From positions 1,364,001 to 1,428,000 of the forward strand of contig OZ025792.1 in the NCBI GenBank assembly GCA_964019425.1: 64,000 bases of DNA, given 5' to 3'. This stretch comes from Flectonema sp. DT1601. Lineage: Eukaryota; Euglenozoa; Diplonemea; Diplonemida; Diplonemidae. The notes below the pieces were generated by a model that searched no databases, was not told the DNA's origin, and saw only the letters and a list, made by a program, of their open reading frames with translations. The translations under genes and the position numbers were made by a program. Below, one piece after another: positions 51,391 through 60,434 of the stretch (position 1 is its first letter; the number at the start of each line of letters is the position of its first letter).

Positions 51391-52067
51391 TGTTTTATTA
51401 TTTACTACTGGAGGGGGACTATAAATAGATTTCAGGTGAAATACGAATTGTGATGATATTCCACAGTAGTTATGACATTAGTGATGTGACTCAGAACATT
51501 AAATGTGTTAGTAGCTGTGATGTGTAATATATGTCAGAGGATATCATTTGACTAATAAAGTAACAGTTCTCAGTCGCGTAAACTGTTTTTTTAAATCGAA
51601 TTCCGAACGTGAAGAGAAAATACGACTTCTGGGGAAGGAGAGACAGGGGCTCAACAGGAATGGGGGGGGGCAGAGACAACACACTTGTCCATTTTTTTTT
51701 AAATTTTTTTTTCATCCTTTTTTTTTTCCTTTTATGTATTGAACGTTTCCATCGTTTTGCTTCATTTCAATAATCAGAGAGAAACAAGAAAAAGGAGAAC
51801 CAGGGATGGTGAAAAAGTTAACAATGTAAAGCCTACTAACGGGGTGAAACTTTGACAATGTAAAAACAGTAACAACTTTAGGTATTAACATAAAACCAAT
51901 ATCAAGTACCAAAGCATAGTAAAGGGGGCGGGGGGGGAAAAAAATGAAAATCTTTATTACATACATGTATGAAACTCAAAAGCTTTTTTATATTCATTCC
52001 AGCGGAAAAAGCTCACGAATGAAAATCTTGTTTTGTTGAATACAATATTACTTTAAATTTACCAAAT

Positions 52068-52102
<35 letters not shown>

Positions 52103-52642
52103 GGCCATAAGAAAAGATTTTGATCGCAGAATAATTTAAATTTTCATATTTTAGTCAGTTTTGGGAGCAATTAATTTTTTTCATTTTTTTTTTTTTTTCT
52201 CTTTACCAGTTCCTAGGGATACTATTTTAAGAAGTTTTTACTCAAAAGAATGATACTTGAGAGGGAAAGAAGAAAAAAATAAGAGAAAAAAAATTGCACA
52301 GAAGAAAAATGTGAAAACAAACACCACAACGTCAAAGGAAAAGAACTAAAAGAAGAAATCCGACAAGTCGGAGTAGATAAAAGTGTGAAAGGGATGAATT
52401 GGGAAGCACTTGTTTATTCGTTTTTTTGTTTTTGTTTTTTTAAATTAATTCGAAATAACGATTCATCCCGAGAAGATTCCTTAATCTAAAAATCAACAAC
52501 AGGAACCACAACTACAGGTGTTTTGGTCACCAGAGCAAGTAGAAGGATATTCCTCGTGTCACCTGACTTGTTAAAAAACAGAACTAAGAAAACTCCACAG
52601 TGAATAAAATCGTTCATTGTCGTACTCTCTCGACTGACAATG

Positions 52643-52675
<33 letters not shown>

Positions 52676-53012
52676 CCGCAGTCGGAAACGTTTATAAATA
52701 ACCTTGTTGAACCCCTTCATTCACGCACCTAAAATAAAGGAGAGAAAAGTAAGCGCAAATAAAAAAGCTTTGCTAAGGGGATTGGGAGGGGCACATGTAT
52801 AATTTCTTAAGGGGAAAGAGGGAGGAGGTGGTTTTAAAGTACAGAAGATTTAAACGAGGCAAAGCTCAATTAATCTTTTTTCAGTTTTTTTTTTCCATTT
52901 ACTCCACAGCCACGATAGTGCCCGCGATTCAACGTGACTTTGTGGCACTCCCGTTTATTGGTTCTATTCTTTTTCTGCTAATTTTTTGTGTTGCGTCATT
53001 TCGTCCTATTAT
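51391..53012. other. 1.6-kb gene-free spacer
   Basis: Contains the second copy of a dispersed repeat (51843–51970), T-runs near 52071–52099 and 52646–52675, and a small perfect hairpin TTTCCG/CGGAAA at about 52673–52688. No gene is seen. Confidence 0.5.
51843..51970. repeat. Dispersed repeat, copy 2
   Basis: Related to 19612–19752 in the same order: GAAACTTTGACAATGTAAAA, CAGTAACAACTTTAGG, CAAGTAC, a G-rich run and ATTACATACAT. The two copies differ by many substitutions, so they are either old repeat copies or a conserved non-coding element. Confidence 0.45.
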
Positions 53013-56000
53013 TTAAATAGCACAAATGTCAGCACGTAGACCAGTCTCAAGGTTGTATCCCTTAATTGCAGCATCAGCAGTTGCTGAGTCAACGAGACCC
53101 TTGCGGCTGAGTTGAGCGAGTGTAGTGGCAACAATGGACTCGGTGTCCACTTCGAAGAATCGACGAAGGTGAGCTCTGGTGTCAGATCTTCCAAATCCAT
53201 CAGTTCCAAGAACGGTGTAGTCTCCTGGAACAGCTGCTCTGATAGTGTCGGGAAGAGCTTTCTGGAAGTCGCTGGCAGCGATGGTCAATTCAGGTCCACC
53301 TTCGAATTGTTCAGTCACAAAGGATTTTACTTCTGGTTCAGTTGGGTTGAGTCGACTAGTTCTAAGAGCAGCATTCATATCATTATGAAGTTCACCATAA
53401 GAAGTAACTGACCAAATATCACTCGAAATGTTGTATTGCTCATCAAGGATTGCTGCTGCGTCCTGGACCTGCTTCATGATCGAACCAGAACCGAGAAGAC
53501 GAACCTTAAGATCATGTTCTCCAACAGTTTTGAATTTATACATTCCCTTTGCAATTCCAGCGCGAACTCTGTCGAGATCTTCCTCTGGGAGTGCAGGCAT
53601 CGCTACATCCTCGTTGTAGAGCATGACGTAGTAAATTACATCCTTGTCTTCTCCCCACATCTCCTGAATACCATTCTCTAGAATGATGCTCACTTCATAG
53701 GCGAATGCCGGGTCAAAAGCACGGCAAGCAGGGTTACTCATAGCAATAAGAAGAGAGTGACCATCCTGATGTTGAAGACCCTCACCGTTAAGTGTGGTAC
53801 GACCAGCTGTAGCTCCCAACAAGAACCCACGTGCACGAGCATCGGCACCCTGCCAGATAAAGTCACCAACACGCTGGAATCCAAACATCGAATAAAAGAT
53901 GAAGAATGGAAGAGTAGGACATCCCTGTGAGGAGTATGATGTACCCGCTGCAATCCAGGTACACAGAGCTCCAGCCTCTGAAATACCTTCCTGAAGGAGC
54001 TGACCATCAGGAGCTTCCTTGTAGGTCAACAATGCACCAGCATCAACAGGTGTGTACGACTGTCCGAATGGTGCGTGAATCTTAAATTCAGGGAAGAATC
54101 CTTCAAGACCAAATGTACGAGATTCATCAGTAATAATTGGAACAACACGCTTTCCAAAGTGCTTGACCTTCATGAGGGAGCGAAGTACTTCTCCAAAGGC
54201 GATGGTAGTTGAGACAAGTCTTCCCTTTGATCCAGCATATAATTTATTGTATACTTCAGGACCTGGTATCTTTACGATAGAGCTGATTTCAACTGGAGAA
54301 CGTAATGGGAGGTATCCACCAAGAGCTTCACGACGCTCTTGCATATATTTTACTTCTTCAGATTCCGCACCAGGATGGCAGAAAACTTGTTTGTCAACGT
54401 TGCTGATTTGTTCATCAGTAAGTGGAATGTTGAGGGTGTCACGGAAGTCCTGCATAGCGGAATCGTCGATGTTCTTCATCTGGTGAACAGGGTTTCTTCC
54501 AACAAAGGTTTTGATGCTGTGACCCTTTAGAGTCTTTGCTAAGATAACTGTTGGACGGGCTCCCTCTTCAGCGTTTCTCTCCGCCTGTAGAAGGGCATTG
54601 TAGATCTTTTTTTTGTCGTGACCACCTGGGTTCATAAACGCCTCGAGAAGTTCCTCATCAGAAAGGTGAGAAACGCGTTCCAACAATTCTCCACGGAAGA
54701 TTTCCTTACGAATAAGTGCTCCGTCCATTTTTGCGGCAAGTCGCTGACAGTCACCGTCAGGGTGGGACTCGAGCGCGTCAACAAGCTTTCCGTCATTGTC
54801 AGCTTCAACCAACTTGTTCCAGGCGTCTCCCCAAACTAATTTGATGCAATCGAATCCAGCACCTCTGAACAAACCTTCAAACTCCTGAATAACTTTACTG
54901 TTTCCTCTGACAGGTCCATCAAGACGCTGGTAGTTACAGTTCACAATAAAGATCATGTTGTTAAGTCTTTCTCTACCAGCAACAGCAATGGCAGAGATTG
55001 TCTCAGACTCGTCCATTTCACCGTCACCGACGAATGCCCAAACTCTGCTCTTCGATGTGTCAGCCAACTCTCTCAGGTGGAGGTATCTGAAGTAACGAGC
55101 CTGGTGAACGGCCTGAAGTGGACCGATACCCATGGAAACAGTTGGGTTCTCCCAAAAGTTAGGCATCAGTCTAGGGTGAGGGTATGATGAAAGACCTTCT
55201 CCGGCCTGACACTCCATTCTGAAGTTTAAGAGTTGATCACAAGAAAGTCTGCCTTCCAAAAAGGCACGCGCGTAGGCACCAGGAGATGCGTGACCCTGAA
55301 TGTAGATGCTGTCTCCCTCTCCGCCGCCATATCCCTTTCCTCTGAGGAAGTGATTTTGGAGAACTTCCCAAATGTCAGCAACAGATGCGAATGTACCGAT
55401 GTGACCACCCAAACCAGCATTACGCTTGTTAGCGTCGGAAACCATAACAGCAGCGTTCCATCTAACCATGCTGCTAATTCTTGATTCAATATCGAGATCA
55501 CCTGGGTATTCACTCTCATTCTCACTTGAGATAGTGTTTTGAAATGGAGAAATTACAGGCTGACGAATAGGAACTTCAAGCTTCTGCGCTTCCTTCAATA
55601 AGTCATGTAATAAGAATCTTGCTCTTGAAGCTCCGTGGTGGTTGACAACAGCCTCGAGTGACTCAAACCATTCTGCGGTCTCATCGATGTCGAATTTTGG
55701 GGACGCTGGTTTGATGTTTCTCATTGCGGAAGGCATGATGTTACGATGTCCTCCACCGATATCAATTGAGGATGAGAATTTAGGCATCTCACCTCTCAGA
55801 GAACTCATGAACTCATCGTAACCAATATCACCACTATTGTCGCGGTCGAAGTAATCAAATAGTTCTCCTACCTCCTCGTCAGAGGTCTCAATTCCCATCT
55901 TCTTTAATAGGGAGCTGAACTCATCAAATTCCAAGGTTTTTGCTCCATCGCTTGCTGCAGTTCCAAACCATTCGGTCTTCATGGCAACCATTCCCTTTCC

Positions 56001-56114
56001 CATTGTTTTCTGTCTCTCAGAGACAACTTGTTGTATTCTACGAAGACACTCTGGCTCTGCGACTGCCTTTCTAAACATTCGCTGGCCCGACACAGCCTTC
56101 AGCCCTCTCAACAT
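53013..56114 (-). CDS. aceE: AceE-type pyruvate dehydrogenase E1 with N-terminal EF-hand
   Basis: A 1033-residue uninterrupted gene. Residues 150–1033 align along their whole length with bacterial homodimeric E1 (AceE): YPGDLDIESRI, RWNAAVMV, GHASPGAYARAFLEGRL, GLSSYPHPRLMPNFW, the thiamine-diphosphate motif VGDGEMDESE … NCN, FGLEGFF, GRTTLNGEGLQHQDGHS and VLGTDGFGRSD. This is not the alpha/beta E1 usual in mitochondria. Before it comes a basic, presequence-like N-terminus (MLRGLKAVSGQRMFRK) and an EF-hand pair: an imperfect first unit (about 58–70) and a canonical loop at 90–101 (DRDNSGDIGYDE) with all ligand positions. It likely decarboxylates pyruvate in the mitochondrion, with possible calcium control. 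Confidence 0.95.
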   Translation of the reverse strand: MLRGLKAVSGQRMFRKAVAEPECLRRIQQVVSERQKTMGKGMVAMKTEWFGTAASDGAKTLEFDEFSSLLKKMGIETSDEEVGELFDYFDRDNSGDIGYDEFMSSLRGEMPKFSSSIDIGGGHRNIMPSAMRNIKPASPKFDIDETAEWFESLEAVVNHHGASRARFLLHDLLKEAQKLEVPIRQPVISPFQNTISSENESEYPGDLDIESRISSMVRWNAAVMVSDANKRNAGLGGHIGTFASVADIWEVLQNHFLRGKGYGGGEGDSIYIQGHASPGAYARAFLEGRLSCDQLLNFRMECQAGEGLSSYPHPRLMPNFWENPTVSMGIGPLQAVHQARYFRYLHLRELADTSKSRVWAFVGDGEMDESETISAIAVAGRERLNNMIFIVNCNYQRLDGPVRGNSKVIQEFEGLFRGAGFDCIKLVWGDAWNKLVEADNDGKLVDALESHPDGDCQRLAAKMDGALIRKEIFRGELLERVSHLSDEELLEAFMNPGGHDKKKIYNALLQAERNAEEGARPTVILAKTLKGHSIKTFVGRNPVHQMKNIDDSAMQDFRDTLNIPLTDEQISNVDKQVFCHPGAESEEVKYMQERREALGGYLPLRSPVEISSIVKIPGPEVYNKLYAGSKGRLVSTTIAFGEVLRSLMKVKHFGKRVVPIITDESRTFGLEGFFPEFKIHAPFGQSYTPVDAGALLTYKEAPDGQLLQEGISEAGALCTWIAAGTSYSSQGCPTLPFFIFYSMFGFQRVGDFIWQGADARARGFLLGATAGRTTLNGEGLQHQDGHSLLIAMSNPACRAFDPAFAYEVSIILENGIQEMWGEDKDVIYYVMLYNEDVAMPALPEEDLDRVRAGIAKGMYKFKTVGEHDLKVRLLGSGSIMKQVQDAAAILDEQYNISSDIWSVTSYGELHNDMNAALRTSRLNPTEPEVKSFVTEQFEGGPELTIAASDFQKALPDTIRAAVPGDYTVLGTDGFGRSDTRAHLRRFFEVDTESIVATTLAQLSRKGLVDSATADAAIKGYNLETGLRADICAI

Positions 56115-56641
56115 TTTGCAATACAGAGAATTAATAAGACTGAGTAAATGAAATGTGTTTTTAAAGGAACATTACAAAGACATGCAAACAATAATAAGAT
56201 TATATTGACACCTTTTCCGTTCAAAAGAAACTAACCAAATTCGTAACCTGGAGAGATGAAGAAGAAATTGTTTGTTGTTTTTGTTGTTGTTGTTTTTGGA
56301 TTGATTTGCGAACTATCATTTAAAGTATTGCACAGATAATCGCGCCTGGATCACAATTATATTAAAAGGTTACTAAATAAATTGACACTCTTTGCAAACA
56401 ATTAATTCAGTACCGCAGATAAGATTCACTAATTCAAACTTTAACAAGAGCAAAAACGGCCACCTCGAAGAAAGCGTAGGCGCTCTCTGGGCGAGGAGTA
56501 GACGGTTGTTATGAAAATAACTGCCCGACTACCTTCTCTTATTGGATGGAGAAGAAGAAGGGGAAAAAAGGGGGGGAAGGGAAACAATAAGATAACAGTA
56601 CCAAACAACAACAAGTCTTTCAACATATACATAACAGGTTG
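56115..56641. other. Intergenic spacer
   Basis: Upstream of the E1 gene, with an acceptor-like TTTACTCAG 29 bases before the ATG. Otherwise no gene or structured RNA is seen. Confidence 0.55.
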
Positions 56642-57862
56642 TTATAACCAAGCACCCTTATTATTAAGGTGAAAGGATTGCCTAACCTTGTCAGGAAACA
56701 TAGACGGATTATAAAAAGCAGGACCTGGAGGCTTACAGCTATTTGATAATCCCTCAGAAAATCTTTCAGTTCCAGACATTGCCCAGCTGGATGAGATAAG
56801 AAGTCTCTTTTTTGGAGGTTCGATGTCATAGTTTCCCGGTCCTGGGTAGTTGAAGTCTGAAGGGACGTATCGGATAGTTGGTTTTCCGAATCTGTCGAGT
56901 ACGGTGGTTGCGAATACGGAACTTGGTTTTGGTCTGTTCTTTCTATTCATAATCTCATCAGCTGCTGTTAGTATCCCTGGTGATTCTCTCTCTGACTTTT
57001 CAAATATTTTGGATGCTGTGCCTGGTGATACCGGTGAACCTGGCCTCCCATTTTGCCCTGTGAACCCTTCCGGTCCACTTCTTGGTGCCTGCGGTAACTT
57101 CCTCGCTAACGCACCTAGTTTAGGATCAACTTTATTAACACGTGTGATGCTCGATTTAAAAACAGCAGACTCTTGCTTAATTCCTAACTCACCTGACTGA
57201 ACCATTTGATATTCTCCAGGACCTGGATTGCTATTTCGACCAGCTAATGGCTCCCGTTTTGTTTTGGATTCAAAAATTGAAGATGGTTTTTCCGACACGT
57301 TTTCTTTCGCAACGTTGTAAGCCCCAGGTCCAGGACCGACACGTGACGACTCGGTTCTGGTGCCGATTGCACGTTTCAGTACGGGTCTCGCAAAGCTGGC
57401 AGAAATATTCTGAGCACTTGGAGCTTCTGGATACTTATAGCTCCCAGGACCTGGTGTTAGAAACAAAGCACGAGGTTGGTTAGCTGTTATTTTGGAAGCC
57501 GATGCAAAGCCACCTGTTCCCCTTTTCGAGAGTGATGGCGTGTTTTTTGTCAACGTCCTCGGCTTTTTATAACTTCCTGGTCCTGGTAAATCATCCTCCG
57601 CGGCGTCGAATCGATTCGTCCTCCTCCCAAAGGCATTCTTCTCCCTCGCTCCTGAGAACAATATTGTCTCAAATCGTGAGGGTATCGATGCTTTCCCATT
57701 TGTACAGCTTACGATTTGTCCAATTCGCAGTCGTCCCCCGGCTGGTGCTTTCCCAACTGTTCGCCCTTCGGAGGTTTCCATCCGAAATTCCTGAAGAAAA
57801 AAAAGCTAAACATGTGAGATTGTCAGAGGAAATATCCTTACTTTGCAGTAAAAGCATCGCAT
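56642..57862 (-). CDS. Sperm-tail PG-rich (SHIPPO) repeat protein
   Basis: The main exon, 56642–57790, encodes six PGP repeats (PGPGSYKKP, PGPGSYKYP, PGPGAYNVA, PGPGEYQMV, PGPGNYDIE, PPGPAFYNP), the signature of ODF3/SHIPPO-type microtubule-lumen proteins of flagella. A small upstream exon at 57842–57862 (MRCFYCK) joins in frame across a 51-bp intron (GTAAGG … TTCTTCAG), adding KEFR before METSEG. The alternative is that TTTTTTTTCTTCAG is a trans-splice acceptor and translation starts at the ATG at 57781. Presence of the gene implies a flagellated cell. Confidence 0.85.
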
Positions 57863-58153
57863 TGATATCTGGTAAAGTAAAATATATTCACAATCCGAAA
57901 TTTAGGTTTCTGAACTCCCTTCGCAAGAGTGTAATTGGGAATTGCCTATCAAAAAAGAAATGGCAATATCGTCATATTATATTCTTCAATTCTTTTATAT
58001 ATTTCTTTTTTACATTCGTACGTTGTACGAAGTAGTTGACCCACACCAGACGTTATTTGATAGGGTAAGAGTGTAAATCAGTTCTAAAGGTGTGACTCTA
58101 CAGTAGCTGTTTGTGACTAATGTTGACATCAACAGGATGGATATTTTAACGAA

Positions 58154-58510
58154 TTAAAGAATACAACAACCGCAATTTGGATAGTCGTTTGAATTCCTAC
58201 TTTCTGATTCCAAATAATTCTCAGCCGAGTTTATCCCCCGAGACTTTCTGCCTGTCTGCGATGTTTGTCGCTGAAGTCCGTATATTTCTTCAGATTGTTC
58301 TAAAATGGTATTCTTCAGATATCCTTTTGCGTCTTCTAATTCACTAATCAATGCTTCTTTCTCACAAACACATTCCTCCATTTCCTCAAGCATGTTACTC
58401 AGGAGAACTATTTTATCGTGTAGCTCTCTTATTTGGTTGTCTTTGCTCTGCAATTCCTGCCGAAGCGAAGCATTCTCACTCCGAAACAGAGCTGCCTGTC
58501 TGTCGGTCAT
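58154..58510 (-). CDS. Small coiled-coil protein with C-terminal prenylation motif
   Basis: A 118-residue protein; residues 1–85 form a continuous heptad-like coiled coil (ALFRSENASLRQELQSKDNQ onward). The C-terminus CGCCIL is a CaaX box whose final Leu favours geranylgeranylation, with neighbouring cysteines that could be palmitoylated. It is therefore a likely membrane-attached tether or trafficking factor. No family name can be given. The start lies next to acceptor-like CATCAAG. Confidence 0.7.
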   Translation of the reverse strand: MTDRQAALFRSENASLRQELQSKDNQIRELHDKIVLLSNMLEEMEECVCEKEALISELEDAKGYLKNTILEQSEEIYGLQRQTSQTGRKSRGINSAENYLESESRNSNDYPNCGCCIL

Positions 58511-59111
58511 GTGACTAACATTGACTTGATGGGTGTTGAAATAATAAATTACTTAAAAAAAAAGTGTTATATCAAATTCTTCTCAAGGATAATCATATTT
58601 CACTTATCCTGCTTAACCTACTTAGGGTGAATAATTTTTGAATTCAAGTGAGGTACTTATAAACTAAATATATGGTACACACTCAGCTAATTGTTTCTGT
58701 TCCTCCTTAAATGAAATGAAACATTCACTTCATTATTGAGGTAAAACAAGTTTTTTTGTAGTGTTTTTAAAAAAAATTCTTTTTTTTTTTTTTTTTTTTT
58801 TTTCAATATGGGTTGCTACAGAAGGAATTACCCACGATAAAAGAAGGCACTTCTACCATAACAGTTCCCTAAACCAACAGTACAAGTAATACACAGAGCT
58901 AGAGCTAGGGACGGAATATCTCGCTACTCACACAACATGGCAATGTGCGACCTTTTTGTCAGTCACAAGAATCTGCCTTTTTGCAAACGGAACGAGGAAT
59001 CAAAAGTTAGAAGAGGAGACAGGAAACCGAACTGAACAACAATTAGAGATTCATGAACAGAAGTGGTACAAAAATCAATAAATTAGTTCCTAATTGTATT
59101 TAGAATTAAAA
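58511..59111. other. Intergenic spacer
   Basis: AT-rich, with a T-run at about 58780–58803. No gene is seen. Confidence 0.55.
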
Positions 59112-60182
59112 CTATCGCGGAGCACCACACAACGTACATTTAACAGCTGACAACGGATTGTGAAGTGTACAAGCATTGCAAGACCAAACATTTTGTTGCT
59201 CTTTTGGAGCGTCTTTTCTCACAATCGGAATATCTTTCTTACTTAACTGCGCAGGTACGCGTTCTGCACTCCAAAGGTGTTGCATTACTTCAGCCATTAT
59301 TTCGTCAGGTATTGATGTAAGTCTAGTGATGTACAAGCAATCGCCGTTTGTTACTACGTCGCCTAACTTCTTGCGAGGATCGACTTCCTTGAAATTCATT
59401 AAATGAAATAATTTTAACTTCTCACCTTCTTTCGAAACCTTATTGTTATTATTCGGAAGCTCACCGATACTGCAAAGGGTATCGAGAACACGCCCGAGAA
59501 TCCAGTTTTTGTGAATGCGAATATATGTAGGAAGAATATTTGAATCTTGCGGATAGAAACACAACACAGTACAACCATCCGACACCTCTAAATTCCGCTG
59601 AGCTGACAAAGCTGTATGATAAGTATTCTTATACGATATCCCTGGTAATCCAAGAGTAGGTACAGAAGAGGTTCGCATCTCTGGAGGAGGTGTCTTTGGT
59701 GGTGATCGCGGAGGGGTCTTCGCTTGCCGGTGAACCTTTGTTCCGATCACTTTATTAATCATTCCATTGGCTTTCCTGCAACCATGGTCTTCTTCAGATC
59801 TGTGCTTTATGCAATATTGATTTCCACACAATTTACATATTATTGTAACATGTTCGTTGGTTTTACAACCCGACAACGAACAAAAATTATACCGCTGTTT
59901 CTCCGGGGCAGATGTTTCCTGAGGACAACCAGCGTTTATGTGCTGCATCACAGCAGTATCGACGTCTACTTCACTATTTCTCATTAAGACGTCTTGATTA
60001 CATATCGGACATTTAGGAAGTATTCTGTTCTGGTGTTTTGTGCACTTGTGGTCTTCATATCCCTTGTGATTGCCACAGAATACTCTGTGGCACTTGTTAC
60101 ACTTGCATGGTAGAAAGTCATATTCCCGGCAGGTAGGAACCTCACATTGTCCTTCACCTTTTATGGCAGTGCTGATGCTCAT
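59112..60182 (-). CDS. ZFAND1: ZFAND1/Cuz1-like AN1 protein with C-terminal NZF finger
   Basis: A 356-residue protein: two AN1 zinc fingers (CEVPTCREYDFLPCKCNKCH … FCGNHKGYEDHKC and CSLSGCKTNEHVTIICKLCG … YCIKHRSEEDHGC), a proline-rich linker (KTPPRSPPKTPPPE) and a ubiquitin-like C-terminal domain (TVLCFYPQDSNILPTYIRI … DPRKKLGDV). ZFAND1/Cuz1 proteins couple p97/Cdc48 to the proteasome on stress granules or under arsenite. Here a RanBP2/NZF finger (WSCNACTLHNPLSAVKC … C) is added at the very end; such fingers bind ubiquitin. An excellent acceptor-like TTATTTTCAG lies 15 bases before the ATG. Confidence 0.88.
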   Translation of the reverse strand: MSISTAIKGEGQCEVPTCREYDFLPCKCNKCHRVFCGNHKGYEDHKCTKHQNRILPKCPICNQDVLMRNSEVDVDTAVMQHINAGCPQETSAPEKQRYNFCSLSGCKTNEHVTIICKLCGNQYCIKHRSEEDHGCRKANGMINKVIGTKVHRQAKTPPRSPPKTPPPEMRTSSVPTLGLPGISYKNTYHTALSAQRNLEVSDGCTVLCFYPQDSNILPTYIRIHKNWILGRVLDTLCSIGELPNNNNKVSKEGEKLKLFHLMNFKEVDPRKKLGDVVTNGDCLYITRLTSIPDEIMAEVMQHLWSAERVPAQLSKKDIPIVRKDAPKEQQNVWSCNACTLHNPLSAVKCTLCGAPR

Positions 60183-60434
60183 TGTGTGGATATATCTGAA
60201 AATAACTATTAAACACTTGAACAGCTACTAAATGAAATAAGTCGCGTTGGAATCCCAAAAACCTAAAAACTCGGTATAAGTAGATGCATAGTAACTCAAC
60301 TGATTCATAACAGATGTGCCTCCTCCTCGAAGACAACGAATGAAATAGAATATTAGAGAGCTAACTGTAAATAAATGCCAACAATTAGTTTACACCAGTT
60401 GAAGACGTGTGTCTTTACTAGGTATGGCTCGCAG

